Shown here: positions 16,731-25,274 of the stretch, one piece after another
Numbering within the stretch: the stretch's first letter is position 1
How the letters are laid out: every line of letters begins with the position of its first letter
NCBI RefSeq assembly: GCF_030010625.1
Contig: NZ_JASCXN010000006.1
Location: 124,001 to 188,000, forward strand
DNA length: 64,000 nucleotides
Reading direction: 5' to 3'
From: Streptomyces sp. CC208A
GTDB lineage: Bacteria > Actinomycetota > Actinomycetes > Streptomycetales > Streptomycetaceae
Translations under genes and position numbers: made by a program
Notes under the pieces: model-generated
Told to the model about the DNA's origin: nothing
Seen by the model: the letters and a program-made list of their open reading frames with translations, nothing else
Databases searched by the model: none

Positions 16731-17518
16731 CCGCCCTCACGCCCTCGCTCGTCACGGCTTCCTTGCCTCCCCTGGAACGGCAGGTCCTGGAGCTGATCGC
16801 CGACGGCCACAGGGACCCGGAGGTGGCGGCCCGGCTCGGGCTGGGAACCGTCGCGCGCGTGCGGTACCGCCTCGACCAGATCGCCCGGTGCTTCGGTCTG
16901 GAGACCGTGGTCCGGCCGCATCTCGTCCACCACGGCTACGCCTGCGGCGCTGTGCCACCTCCCCCTCTGCTCCACCCGCTCCTCCTGGACGCGGACGGGT
17001 TCGACGTGGTCCGTGCGCTCGCCGCCGGCAAGACCCTCACCGCCTACGCACGCCGGCGGGCAATGACCTCCTACCAGGCGACCTACCTGCTGGAGAAGAC
17101 CTCCGCCAGGCTCAAGGCCACGACGCGGCCCTCGCTGATCCGGCACGCCTGGCAGCGGCAGATCCTCGGCAACGTCCCGTTCGCCGCCGACCTCGCCGCC
17201 CTGCACGCCCAGCGTTCGCGCCTGCCAGAGACCGGGCGGGGGCTGATCGTGCCCCTGCTCAGTGGCTACCGCCTGGCGGCCCCGGCCACCGGGCGCTCCC
17301 CCACCCGGCACCTCGACATCGCCGACGGCGAGGAAGCGCTCGTCGCCGCCCGCTTCCTCGCCGACCGCGAGGGCTACGCCCCCCTGTGGGTCACGAGGCC
17401 CTCGCAGCCCGGCCGACCGTACCGCGTGAGCTGGGGCCGGCGGGACGCGGCGTTCCAGCCGCGGCACGGCTTTGCCGCCGACCCGATCCTCGGCCCCGAT
17501 CGTCGCCGGTCCGCCTGA
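16727..17518 (+). CDS. LuxR-type helix-turn-helix protein
   Basis: Residues 12-60 read LPPLERQVLELIADGHRDPE, then VAARLGLGTVARVRYRLDQI, a LuxR/GerE helix-turn-helix placed unusually at the N-terminus. A second, more diverged helical unit, LAAGKTLTAYARRRAMTSYQ, follows near residue 105. The C-terminal half (LDIADGEEALVAARFLADRE) has no recognised domain. Length is 263 residues and there is no receiver or kinase. It is coupled to the preceding gene (ATGA) and separated by 69 bases from the DUF5999 gene. Confidence 0.65.
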   Translation: MTALTPSLVTASLPPLERQVLELIADGHRDPEVAARLGLGTVARVRYRLDQIARCFGLETVVRPHLVHHGYACGAVPPPPLLHPLLLDADGFDVVRALAAGKTLTAYARRRAMTSYQATYLLEKTSARLKATTRPSLIRHAWQRQILGNVPFAADLAALHAQRSRLPETGRGLIVPLLSGYRLAAPATGRSPTRHLDIADGEEALVAARFLADREGYAPLWVTRPSQPGRPYRVSWGRRDAAFQPRHGFAADPILGPDRRRSA

Positions 17519-17587
17519 TCCCCGGCCGCTTCCGGCCTCGCCCGCCTCTGTCCTCTTCCCTGCTCCTTCTCGCTCAAGGACTGCCGC

Positions 17588-17782
17588 ATGTGCCAGCACC
17601 AACCCGCCTGCCCCACCGCCGACTCCGCCGACCGGGAGGCGGCCCGCCCGACCGCGTCCCACCCCGAGCAGGGCTGGACCCTGCTGTGCAACGGCGTGCT
17701 GCTCTTCGAGGACACCGGCGAGCTGCTGCCCGACGGCCGGATCATCGCCCCGCACCGCCCCACGACGGCGGTGGCCGCGTGA
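17588..17782 (+). CDS. DUF5999 family protein
   Basis: A 64-residue protein beginning MCQHQPACPTADSADREAAR and continuing HPEQGWTLLCNGVLLFEDTG to ELLPDGRIIAPHRP. This is the full DUF5999 signature, a family very widespread in Streptomyces with paired N-terminal Cys and His that may bind metal. No function is known. It starts 69 bases after the LuxR-type gene and its stop overlaps the GTG of the GH15 gene, so it is the first gene of a coupled pair. Confidence 0.85.
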   Translation: MCQHQPACPTADSADREAARPTASHPEQGWTLLCNGVLLFEDTGELLPDGRIIAPHRPTTAVAA

Positions 17783-19674
17783 CCGCCCTGCCCTACATCC
17801 CCCGCCAGCACACCGCCGGCCCCACGCTCGCCGCCGGTCCGCGGATCGAGGACCACGGGCTGCTGGGCGACCAGAAGGGCAGCGCCCTGGTCCGCCGGGA
17901 CGGCTCCGTCGTCTGGCTGTGCATGCCGCGCTTCGACTCCCCCGCCGTCTTCGCAAGCCTCCTGGGCACCGAGGACCACGGCTTCTGGCAGATCGCGCCC
18001 GCCTGCCTCATGGACGCCACCGCCGTCCCGGGCTCGAGCCGCCGGTACGTGGGCAACACCCTCGTCCTTGAGACCACATGGGCCTGCGACACCGGCACGG
18101 CCACCGTCCGCGACTTCATGGTGCCCGGCGACGGGTCCCCGCGCCTGGTGCGGATCGTGACCGGCGTGACCGGCAAGGTGACCATGCGGTCGCTGCTGCG
18201 GGCCCGCCCGGACTACGGACGCACCGCGCCCCGGATCACTGCCTTCGACCGCCGGCACGCCATCGACCTCCCCCAGGGCGAAGACGCCCGGCTGTGGCTC
18301 GACGCCGACGCCCGCGTACGCCTCGAAGGCTCCGATCTCGTCGCGGACTTCACCATCGAGGAAGGTGAGACGGTCGCCTTCGGGCTCTCCTGGCGGGAGG
18401 ACGTGGACAGTCCGCCGCCCGTCCCCGTCGACGACGCCCTGCTGCAGTTCACCCTCGACTTCTGGGAGGCGTGGGCGGCCCGCTGCACCTACACCGGCCC
18501 GGACCGCGAGGCAGTCGTCCGCTCCCTGCTCACCCTGGGCGCCCTGATCTACACCCCGACGGGCGCGATCGTGGCCGCCCCGACCACCTCCCTGCCGGAG
18601 GAGATCGGCGGCACCCGCAACTTCGACTACCGCTACAGCTGGCTGCGCGACGACGCCTTCGCCGCCGGCACCCTTCGCCGGTACGGCTACCTGCGCGAGG
18701 CGCTCTCCTGGGCGATGTGGGCGGCGCAGGCCATCAGCGGCGCCGGTCGCCTGCAGATCATGTTCGGTGTCGGCGGCGAGACGGAACTTCCCGAGCGGGA
18801 GCTGGACTGGCTGCCGGGGTACGCGGGATCGAAGCCGGTCCGTATCGGCAACGCCGCCGCGGGCCAGCTCCAGATCGACGTCTACGGCGAACTCTCCATG
18901 GAGCTCCACGAGCTCGCCCTGGCAGACGGCAGCTGGGCCCGGCGCCTCGGCGCTCTCGTCGTCACGCTCGCCACGGAACTGGAGCAGGTCTGGGACCGGC
19001 CGGATTCAGGCATCTGGGAGATGCGCGGGCCCGAACGGCACTTCACCCACTCCAAGATGATGGCCTGGGCGACCGTCGACCGTGCCGTCCGCACCATCGA
19101 GGCCGGCCACGCCGACGGCCCCCTGGACCGGCTCCGGGCGCTGCGCGAGAAGATCTACGCCGAGGTGTGCGAGCACGGATACAACTCCGACCTCAACGCC
19201 TTCACCCAGTCCTACGGGTCGCGGGAGCTGGACGCCTCGCTCCTGCACGGCCTGCTCGCCGGCTTCCTGCCCGCCGACGACAAGCGCTTCATCGGCACCG
19301 TCGAGGCGGTCCAGCGCGAGCTGGGCACCGACGACGGATTCCTCCTGCGGTACCGGACCCACGCCGGCGAGGTCGGGCCCGACGGCTTCGCCGGTGAAGA
19401 GGGCCGGTTCCTCGTCTGCACCGGGTGGCTGTCCGAGGCCCTCGCCGCGATCGGCCGGCCCGACGACGCCCGCATCGCCCTGGCCAGCCTGCTCGCCATC
19501 CGCAACGGGCTCGGCCTGCTCGCCGAGGAGTACGACCCCGCCACCGGCCGCCAGCTCGGCAACTTCCCGCAGGCATTCAGCCACATCGCCCACCTCGACG
19601 CGACCGCCAAGACCGGCAAGACCGCGAGCCCCGAAGCATGCGGCACCCCCGAGCCGGCGGGAGCGGAGTCGTGA
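17779..19674 (+). CDS. Glycoside hydrolase family 15 (glucoamylase/trehalase-like)
   Basis: The 631-residue protein follows the GH15 plan: an N-terminal beta domain with IEDHGLLGDQKGSALVRRDG and WLCMPRFDSPAVFASLLG, then an (alpha/alpha)6 barrel with IVAAPTTSLPEEIGG, RNFDYRYSWLRDDAFAAGTL and LNAFTQSYGSRELDASLL. Family members hydrolyse alpha-glucosidic bonds in glucans, oligosaccharides or trehalose. There is no signal peptide, so a cytoplasmic substrate such as trehalose or glycogen is likely. The GTG overlaps the DUF5999 stop and the 3' end overlaps the next gene. A metabolic enzyme within a run of regulators and hypotheticals is odd. Confidence 0.9.
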   Translation: MTALPYIPRQHTAGPTLAAGPRIEDHGLLGDQKGSALVRRDGSVVWLCMPRFDSPAVFASLLGTEDHGFWQIAPACLMDATAVPGSSRRYVGNTLVLETTWACDTGTATVRDFMVPGDGSPRLVRIVTGVTGKVTMRSLLRARPDYGRTAPRITAFDRRHAIDLPQGEDARLWLDADARVRLEGSDLVADFTIEEGETVAFGLSWREDVDSPPPVPVDDALLQFTLDFWEAWAARCTYTGPDREAVVRSLLTLGALIYTPTGAIVAAPTTSLPEEIGGTRNFDYRYSWLRDDAFAAGTLRRYGYLREALSWAMWAAQAISGAGRLQIMFGVGGETELPERELDWLPGYAGSKPVRIGNAAAGQLQIDVYGELSMELHELALADGSWARRLGALVVTLATELEQVWDRPDSGIWEMRGPERHFTHSKMMAWATVDRAVRTIEAGHADGPLDRLRALREKIYAEVCEHGYNSDLNAFTQSYGSRELDASLLHGLLAGFLPADDKRFIGTVEAVQRELGTDDGFLLRYRTHAGEVGPDGFAGEEGRFLVCTGWLSEALAAIGRPDDARIALASLLAIRNGLGLLAEEYDPATGRQLGNFPQAFSHIAHLDATAKTGKTASPEACGTPEPAGAES

Positions 19675-20600
19675 CGACCAGGACCCGACCGCGTCCGGCC
19701 CTGAGCCGCTGGGACCTGCCGCACTGGATGCCGGACAGCAGCCAGACCCTGCCCGCCCGCTGCGGCGAGGACTTCACCGCGATCCGCGTCCCAGCCGACC
19801 TCGCCCGCCCGGCACTGACCGCGCTGGGGCCGCGCACCGGCCCCGTCCTCGCCAACCGCACCACGCGGACCTGGCACTTCCTCCTGCCGTCCGGCTCCGT
19901 CCTCCCGGACGACTGGCCCCCCGGCGTGCGGGTCATGCCGAAGGGCAGGTCCATAGGCATCCCCCCGCTGACCACGACCGGCGGCCTGGACGTCCACTGG
20001 GCCGTGCCCCCCGGCCTGGGCTCCACCTCGCCCGCCGACCTGCACCGCGTGCTGCGCGACCCCCGGCTCCTGACCGCCCGCGATGCTCCCTCGCCGGCCG
20101 AACCGCCGGGCACCGCGGCGGCGCAGGTCCGCGCAGCCGCCACAGTCACGCCGCGCCCGCTCACCCCGGCCCAGCGGGACGTCGGGCGGCTGCTGCTCAC
20201 CGGGGCGTCGGATGCGCAGATCGCCAAGGAGCTGGGCCTGCCTGTCGGGATCGTCCGTCGGCACCTGACCTGGATCGGCCGCCGCTTCGGCGCCCCGACC
20301 GCCGCCCGCAGGGCCGCCGCCCTGCTCGCGGGCGGCCACGTCTCTCCGCCTCCGGTGTCGATGCTCGCCCCTGACCTCGCCGGGGCCGACCTCACCGTCC
20401 TGCGCGTCCTCGCCGGTCTCGCCACGGAGGACGACCTTCCCGAAGACCTTCGGCCCGCCGGCCCGTTCCTCGACCGCGTCGGCGAGCTGCGTGAGCGGTG
20501 CGGCGCCCGCAGCGACCCGCACCTCATCGCCCTGGCCGCCGTCTGGGAACTCCTTCCCGGCCTCGTCCACCCCGCTCCCGGAAAGGAGCAACTTCCGTGA
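19671..20600 (+). CDS. Protein with primase-like N-terminal region and LuxR-type helix-turn-helix
   Basis: The 309-residue product begins with about 130 residues (CGEDFTAIRVPADLARPALT, GPVLANRTTRTWHFLLPSGS) that recall the small prim-pol-like domain found in Streptomyces hypothetical proteins. The catalytic residues are not evident. Residues 160-215 form a LuxR-like helix-turn-helix: TPAQRDVGRLLLTGASDAQI, AKELGLPVGIVRRHLTWIGR. The tail is helical. It probably binds DNA as a regulator. The start and end both overlap neighbouring genes by four bases. Confidence 0.6.
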   Translation: MTTRTRPRPALSRWDLPHWMPDSSQTLPARCGEDFTAIRVPADLARPALTALGPRTGPVLANRTTRTWHFLLPSGSVLPDDWPPGVRVMPKGRSIGIPPLTTTGGLDVHWAVPPGLGSTSPADLHRVLRDPRLLTARDAPSPAEPPGTAAAQVRAAATVTPRPLTPAQRDVGRLLLTGASDAQIAKELGLPVGIVRRHLTWIGRRFGAPTAARRAAALLAGGHVSPPPVSMLAPDLAGADLTVLRVLAGLATEDDLPEDLRPAGPFLDRVGELRERCGARSDPHLIALAAVWELLPGLVHPAPGKEQLP

Positions 20601-20938
20601 TCCGCAAGGCACGCTTACCCGTTCCCGCCTTCAGAGGCGGGTGGTCCGCCCTCGATCTCCTCGAAACCGTGCCCGGTCTCATGCTCCTCGGCGTGAATGC
20701 CGCTGGTCTCGCCCTGACCGGAAGCCTGGTCGCCGACGAGTTCGACAGGGTCCGCGGCCTCGCCGCCGCGTCCGTGCCGGACCTGGAGCCGCACGCCGAA
20801 GAGCAGCCGCACGACGCGGCCAACGCCACGGCAGGCACCAGCACCCGCACCTACCGCTACGCGCCCGACGCGCCGGGGCCCGCCCACCAAGACGTTCCGC
20901 TGACCGACGGCGCCGTCCGCGGGGAGGGCTGGTCGTGA
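20597..20938 (+). CDS. Small hypothetical protein with one hydrophobic segment
   Basis: The 113-residue frame starts at a GTG overlapping the preceding stop. SALDLLETVPGLMLLGVNAA then GLALTGSLVADEF could form one membrane helix; the remainder is polar with His/Asp/Glu. No family is recognised. Its coupling to both neighbours and good codon bias support it as a gene. Confidence 0.55.
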   Translation: MIRKARLPVPAFRGGWSALDLLETVPGLMLLGVNAAGLALTGSLVADEFDRVRGLAAASVPDLEPHAEEQPHDAANATAGTSTRTYRYAPDAPGPAHQDVPLTDGAVRGEGWS

Positions 20939-22236
20939 CCCCTGATCCGTTCGCCCCCTACATCGGTGACCGGCCGCCCACGCTGGAGGAGCTGGACCGG
21001 GAGCTGGCGAAGACCGCCGCCGAGCACCCGGCCGTCTGCACCCTCCACGAGATCGGCCGCTCCCGCGCCGGCCGCGCCGTGACCATGCTGACCCTGCCCG
21101 GCGGCCCCAAGCAGGTCCTCGTCATCGGCGCCCCGCACCCGAACGAGCCGATCGGGCTCGCGGTGATCCCGGCGCTCGCCCGGTACATCGCCGAGCACCC
21201 CCAGGCCCGGGAGGAGGTCTCCTGGCACCTCGTGGGCTGCGCAGACCCCGACGGCGTCGCCGCCAACCAGGACTGGTGGTCGACGACCTGGCCGCCGACG
21301 CTGGAGTCGTACCACCGCGGCATGTACCGGCCCGTGGCCGCCGCTCAGCCTGAGTGGACCTTCCCCTCCCCCGCCTTCGACGCGACTCTGCCTGAGACCC
21401 GCGCCCTCATGAGTGTGATCGACGACCTGCGGCCGGCACTGACCGTCTCGCTGCACGGCAGCGACTCCGGCGGCGTGTGGGCGATGGCCTCCCGCGCCGA
21501 GCCCGCCCTCCCCCAGACCATGGCGGATCTGGCGGCACGGTACGGCCTGCGTGTCGAGGAGACCCCGTCGGACTGCATCGGTCTGCCCTCCTTCGGAGCA
21601 GGCGCATTCCTCTTGGCGCCGCCGGCCGTCACCGAGACGGACGGTCCTCGCGGCGGGGGCGACGACCGCGAGTGGGAACCTGCCGGATCCAGCAGCGCCC
21701 ACTACACCGCCCGGCACGGCGGCTTCGGTCTCTTCCCGGAGGTCCCGATGTGGGCCTCCGCCCCCATCAGGCTTTCCCCCCAGGAGACCATCGGGATTCT
21801 CGAGGACGCCCGCTGCGTACTCGGCGACCTCATCGCCGAACTCATGGCGGCTTCGGACCAGGAAACCGTGTTCCTGGCCTCCGCGAAGGAGATCTGCTCG
21901 ATCACTCGCCTGATGGTCCGGCAGATCCAGGAGACCCCTGAGGCCAGCCGGGACCAGGACCTCGTCCTCCTCATTCCGGCGCGCGCCGCGGGCATGCTCC
22001 TGCGGCACGCTGACCAGTTCCTCGCCGCCGCTCCGGACTGCGAACAGCGCCAGGGTCTGCGAGCGAAGACCGAGGCCGTTTTTCTCTCCTGGTGCCACCG
22101 GGCGGAGAAGTCCCTCAGGCCCCGGCCCATGCCGCTGTCGCGTACGGCCGGCTACCAGGCCGAGATGGTCCTGGCCACGGCGGGACTGCTCTCAGCAGTG
22201 CCTCCTGGCGTCCCTGGACCGGAGGGCTGGGCGTGA
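20935..22236 (+). CDS. M14-family zinc carboxypeptidase-like protein
   Basis: The 433-residue protein has the M14 core: IGRSRAGRAVTMLTL, VLVIGAPHPNEPIGL with the HxxE zinc ligands, the Asp/Asn loop of VGCADPDGVAANQDWW, and LTVSLHGSDSG with the third zinc-ligand His. GLFPEVPMW near residue 265 can supply the catalytic Glu. The last 140 residues are helical and specific to this group. No signal peptide is seen, so it likely trims an intracellular peptide or amide. The GTG overlaps the preceding stop. If any gene of this operon encodes a substrate peptide, this is its natural processing enzyme, but that is inference. Confidence 0.82.
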   Translation: MTPDPFAPYIGDRPPTLEELDRELAKTAAEHPAVCTLHEIGRSRAGRAVTMLTLPGGPKQVLVIGAPHPNEPIGLAVIPALARYIAEHPQAREEVSWHLVGCADPDGVAANQDWWSTTWPPTLESYHRGMYRPVAAAQPEWTFPSPAFDATLPETRALMSVIDDLRPALTVSLHGSDSGGVWAMASRAEPALPQTMADLAARYGLRVEETPSDCIGLPSFGAGAFLLAPPAVTETDGPRGGGDDREWEPAGSSSAHYTARHGGFGLFPEVPMWASAPIRLSPQETIGILEDARCVLGDLIAELMAASDQETVFLASAKEICSITRLMVRQIQETPEASRDQDLVLLIPARAAGMLLRHADQFLAAAPDCEQRQGLRAKTEAVFLSWCHRAEKSLRPRPMPLSRTAGYQAEMVLATAGLLSAVPPGVPGPEGWA

Positions 22237-22365
22237 CCCGCCGCACCGTGATGGCCATCGGCGTGCTTGTCCTCTTGCCACCCTCAGGGATGCTGTGGAG
22301 CGCGCTCGCCCGGCGCCTGCTGGGAAGGGGCGTGGGGGGTATCGCAGCCGTTCAGCGAAGCTCAG
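22233..22365 (+). pseudogene. Start of a small membrane protein, apparently truncated
   Basis: A GTG overlapping the M14 stop opens VTRRTVMAIGVLVLLPPSGM, a membrane-like N-terminus with good codon use for about 35 codons. After LARRLLGRG the frame passes through a hairpin and continues antisense to the HD gene without coding character. The natural 3' end of this last operon member appears to be missing, perhaps lost when the convergent HD/regulator pair was acquired. The end given is approximate. Confidence 0.35.
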
Positions 22366-22375
22366 TGAACGGCTG
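22345..22375. terminator. Hairpin between convergent genes
   Basis: CAGCCGTTCA pairs with TGAACGGCTG across an 11-base loop that contains the HD gene's stop codon. It sits exactly where the plus-strand operon and the minus-strand HD gene meet and could terminate both. Confidence 0.55.
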
Positions 22376-22967
22376 GTGCACCGGGCAACGCGTGCTGCCA
22401 CTGGGCTGGTTCCATCGCGGTGGCGGCGTCCGCGAGGCTGCGGGCGGAGTCGGTCTTCAACGCGGCGTGACACCTTTCGATCTTGCCGTCGGTGCGGTAT
22501 CCGATCGCCCGGTACTCCAAGGCGCGATAGAGGCAGTCCAGTTTGTCGGCGTCACGGGCGCACCTGGCTTCGAGGGTCTCCCCGGCTTCGAACTCCTCGA
22601 CGGCCGCTGTCACAGCGTCTCCGAAGGCCGGGTGGGCCCCGGCCACTTGGTCGGCTGTCACCTTCCGGGGGTCGGCGGTCGTGACGTAGCGGCGGGTGAC
22701 CGGCGTCTGGTCGCCGATGCGGGTCTCATGAAGGTCGTGGAGCGTGCACAGCAGGGCGGTGCGGGCGGGGTCGGCGCCTTCCATCGCGGCCAGTGCGACG
22801 CCGATGACGGTGGTGCGGTGGCTGTGCTCGGCGACGGTCTCGGTGGCGGAGAGGGGGACGCCGTCGTAGGGCCAGCCGGTGCGCGGCTGGTTGCGCAGGG
22901 CTCCGGCCTCGAAAAGAAGGGCGGCTGTTGCGGCGGTCTCGGCGTCGGTGGGTGCGGGTTCGGGCAC
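22362..22967 (-). CDS. HD-domain phosphohydrolase (YfbR/HD_3-like)
   Basis: The 201-residue protein has the HD motifs: VAEHSHRTTVI with the first His, LCTLHDLHETRIGDQ with the His-Asp pair, and CARDADKLDCLYRALEY with the distal Asp. The order and spacing fit the YfbR-like 5'-nucleotidase/HD_3 group, which dephosphorylates nucleotides or related small molecules using a divalent metal. The start is a GTG with AGGAG seven bases upstream. It lies 21 bases after the regulator on the same strand and is probably co-transcribed with it. Confidence 0.85.
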   Translation of the reverse strand: MPEPAPTDAETAATAALLFEAGALRNQPRTGWPYDGVPLSATETVAEHSHRTTVIGVALAAMEGADPARTALLCTLHDLHETRIGDQTPVTRRYVTTADPRKVTADQVAGAHPAFGDAVTAAVEEFEAGETLEARCARDADKLDCLYRALEYRAIGYRTDGKIERCHAALKTDSARSLADAATAMEPAQWQHALPGAPAVH

Positions 22968-22988
22968 GTCGTGGCTCCTGGCGGTGCG

Positions 22989-24077
22989 TCAGTTCGTCTG
23001 CTGGAGAAGGTAGTGGACCGCTTCGACGTCGTGGCGCGATACCGGCGACAGGACCCTGGCGTCGAGCAGTTCGACGGCGCGCTCCCTCAGGTGCCGGGCG
23101 GAGGCGGGATCGGCGAGCGGAAGCCAGGGGTGGAGGCGGAGCAGGGTGTGGAGGGAGTGCACGTACAGGTCGACGGTGCCGGGTGCGTCGTGGAGCGAGC
23201 CGGTCAGCTGCTGGAACAGGTGGGGCGGATTCCACGCGGTCGGGTCCGGTCGGTGGAGGAAGTCGTCGTCCGGCTGGGTGGGTGGCATGGAGCCCAGCCA
23301 GTAGGCCCAGTAGGCGAGGTTGGCGAGCTCGCTGTGCTGGTCGGCGGCCAGGGCGTCGACGAAGTCGTACAGGGGCACGGGGTCGCCCCGGCGGGCGGCG
23401 ACCGTCGCGGCGGTGCGGGCCTCGATCCACCGTGGCGTGTAGTCGCGCAGTGCCAGGGCCGGGCGCATGGTGCGCAGCGCCTGCTCGGCCCAGTCCTCGG
23501 CGTCGGGGGCGGGGTCGTAGGAGGCGAGGTAGAGGCTCTGGCGGCGCAGGAGCAATCCTCGTTCCCCTGCTCGACCGGCGCTTTCCGCGGTCCGGCGAAG
23601 CTGGGCGAAGAAGTCCGCCCGGTCGGCGGCCGAGAGCTGGGGGCCGGCAGGAGCCGGGCCGCGGCGCCGGCGGTTGGCGTGCGGCTGCAGGGCGGGCGGG
23701 ATGATGCCACGTACCGCCCAGGCGACCAGGTGCGCCGTCTCGCGGGACTGAACCCAGCCCGCCAGCGGGTGGTCGGCGGGGTCGGCCGAGGGGTGCAGCA
23801 CGGCGGTGAGGATCCGGTCGGCGTCCATCGCGGCGTCCAGCCAACCGAGCAGGGATCCGTCGGCGCCCAGGGGCGCCAAGGTCCGGCGCAGCTGCAGCAG
23901 GTCCATCGCGCGGATGTTGCCGAGCGGCCGGCGCCCGCTCTCCCAGCCCTGGACGGTACCGAGGTCGATACCCAGACGCTCGGCCAGAACGGTCTGCGGG
24001 AGGGGGATGCTCTCGCGCAGCATCCGAAGGACGAACCCCGAGACCACGCCGATGCCGGTCCGGCCCCCGCTCCCCAT
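22989..24077 (-). CDS. Helix-turn-helix regulator controlling the adjacent cluster (proposed)
   Basis: The 362-residue product has an N-terminal XRE helix-turn-helix (LPQTVLAERLGIDLGTVQGW, ESGRRPLGNI) and a long all-helical C-terminal domain (YLASYDPAPDAEDWAEQALR, ELANLAYWAYWLGSMPP), as in other Streptomyces ligand-sensing regulators. The ATG at 24077 has GGAAAGGA upstream; an ATG 14 codons earlier is unlikely. A perfect TGCCC-N4-GGGCA site lies 28 bases before the start. An identical-form site lies 34 bases before the divergent CitE-like gene, suggesting autoregulation and control of the biosynthetic cluster. Confidence 0.85.
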   Translation of the reverse strand: MGSGGRTGIGVVSGFVLRMLRESIPLPQTVLAERLGIDLGTVQGWESGRRPLGNIRAMDLLQLRRTLAPLGADGSLLGWLDAAMDADRILTAVLHPSADPADHPLAGWVQSRETAHLVAWAVRGIIPPALQPHANRRRRGPAPAGPQLSAADRADFFAQLRRTAESAGRAGERGLLLRRQSLYLASYDPAPDAEDWAEQALRTMRPALALRDYTPRWIEARTAATVAARRGDPVPLYDFVDALAADQHSELANLAYWAYWLGSMPPTQPDDDFLHRPDPTAWNPPHLFQQLTGSLHDAPGTVDLYVHSLHTLLRLHPWLPLADPASARHLRERAVELLDARVLSPVSRHDVEAVHYLLQQTN

Positions 24078-24104
24078 GGCGGTCCTTTCCGATCGCCCCG
24101 GCTG

Positions 24105-24118
24105 TGCCCGCAGGGGCA
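24105..24118. promoter_or_regulatory. Operator candidate TGCCC-N4-GGGCA, regulator side
   Basis: TGCCCGCAGGGGCA has 5-base inverted arms around GCAG and lies 28 bases upstream of the regulator ATG. Its arms and spacer length match the site at 24298-24311. Confidence 0.65.
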
Positions 24119-24297
24119 AACCCGTACCGGGAGTGAGTCTTTTTCGAATTGCGGTCTTCCTAGGCTAGTTCGGCGAGCCGGACCGCCGTAGCGGTTCGAA
24201 GCATCGGCCGATGCGCGCAGCGCGATGCCGACCCCGTTCGATGCCCGGTCGTCCGGGTGCCGTTACCCGATTCCCTGTTCCTGCTTCCGGTCCGTCG

Positions 24298-24311
24298 TGC
24301 CCGTACGGGCA
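24298..24311. promoter_or_regulatory. Operator candidate TGCCC-N4-GGGCA, cluster side
   Basis: TGCCCGTACGGGCA is a perfect 14-base palindrome 34 bases upstream of the CitE-like gene. It shares both arms and the 4-base spacer with the site near the divergent regulator. A further palindrome, GCATCGGCCGATGC, lies between them at 24201-24214. Confidence 0.65.
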
Positions 24312-24344
24312 ATGACCGGAGCGATCGTTCGAGAGGAGATCGAC

Positions 24345-25274
24345 ATGCAGTCTCCGTTGGACCGGGCGAACTCCGCGCCGCCCGTCCCCGCCAGGCCCAG
24401 TGGGCCGACGTGGCTGGTGACTCCCGGTATCGCGCCCGCGCGTTTCGGCACGGCCGTCGGATCCGGCGCCGAAGTGGTGCTGCTCGACCTGGAGGACTCG
24501 GTGCCGGCCGGGTCCAAGGCCGATGCCCGGGCGGCCGTGCTGGCGTTCGCCGATGCCCGGACGCGGAGGTCCGGCGGGCCGCTGCTGGGCGTGCGGATCA
24601 ACGCGGTGGGCGGCGCCGAGGGCCTGCGGGACCTTGCCGCCATGGACGAGGGAAGGCGGTGGCCGGACCTCGTCGTGGTGCCCAAGGTGGAGTCGGGCCG
24701 CGAGATCGAGGCCGTCGTGCAGGCCCTGCGCGGGGCGCAGGCGCCGCCGAAGGTCTGGGCGCTGATCGAGTCCCCGCGGGGAGTCGTCGGGCTGCCCGGC
24801 ATCGTGCACACTCCGGGCCTGGCGGGCGTGCTCTTCGGCGCGGCCGACTACGCGGCGGCGGCCGGGTGCCGGCTCACGTCCCGGGCGATGTGGTACCCGC
24901 GCGCTCAGCTCGTCACTGAGGCCGCCGCCGCCGGGATTCTGGCCGTGGACTCGCCCTTCTTCTCCCTCGACGACCACGACGGCCTGCGGCGGGACGCCCT
25001 GGAAGCGGTCGAGCTGGGCTTCACGGGCAAGGTCGCGGTCCACCCGCGCCAGCTGAGCGTCATCGCGCAGGCGTTCGCTCCGAGCCCGCGCGAGCTGGAG
25101 GCCGCTCGTGCGGTGCTCGACGCCGCCTCCTCGGCAGCGAATTCGGGAGCTGCCATCACCGCGGCGGACGGCGTGATGGTGGGGCCGCCGCTCGTCGAGG
25201 CCGCCCTCGCCGTCGTCCGCCGAGCCGGTCACCGCCCCGCCGTCACCACCACCTCTGTCACGAAAGCGAGCTGA
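24345..25274 (+). CDS. CitE-like HpcH/HpaI aldolase/citrate-lyase-family enzyme
   Basis: The 309-residue TIM-barrel protein has VLLDLEDSVPAGSKADARAA (metal-ligand Glu/Asp), LGVRINAVGGAEGLRDLAAM, VVVPKVESGREIEAVVQAL and FGAADYAAAAG, all typical of CitE, malyl-CoA and citramalyl-CoA lyases. Such enzymes cleave or form C-C bonds between a 2-oxo acid and an acyl-CoA, or hydrolyse malyl-CoA. GAGAGGAG precedes the ATG. It is the first gene of the cluster and shares a base with the next start (TGATG). Paired with a MaoC-like hydratase it recalls the beta-methylmalyl-CoA/mesaconyl-CoA chemistry. Confidence 0.85.
   Translation: MQSPLDRANSAPPVPARPSGPTWLVTPGIAPARFGTAVGSGAEVVLLDLEDSVPAGSKADARAAVLAFADARTRRSGGPLLGVRINAVGGAEGLRDLAAMDEGRRWPDLVVVPKVESGREIEAVVQALRGAQAPPKVWALIESPRGVVGLPGIVHTPGLAGVLFGAADYAAAAGCRLTSRAMWYPRAQLVTEAAAAGILAVDSPFFSLDDHDGLRRDALEAVELGFTGKVAVHPRQLSVIAQAFAPSPRELEAARAVLDAASSAANSGAAITAADGVMVGPPLVEAALAVVRRAGHRPAVTTTSVTKAS

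Noticed and set aside
16705..17778. Long upstream extension of the GH15 frame
   Set aside because: It is out of frame with the LuxR-type and DUF5999 genes that occupy this stretch. The GH15 start is the GTG overlapping the DUF5999 stop.
22092..24191. A 699-codon plus-strand open frame
   Set aside because: It is antisense to the HD and regulator genes, is Gly/Val-rich without motifs, and arises from GC-rich antisense codons.
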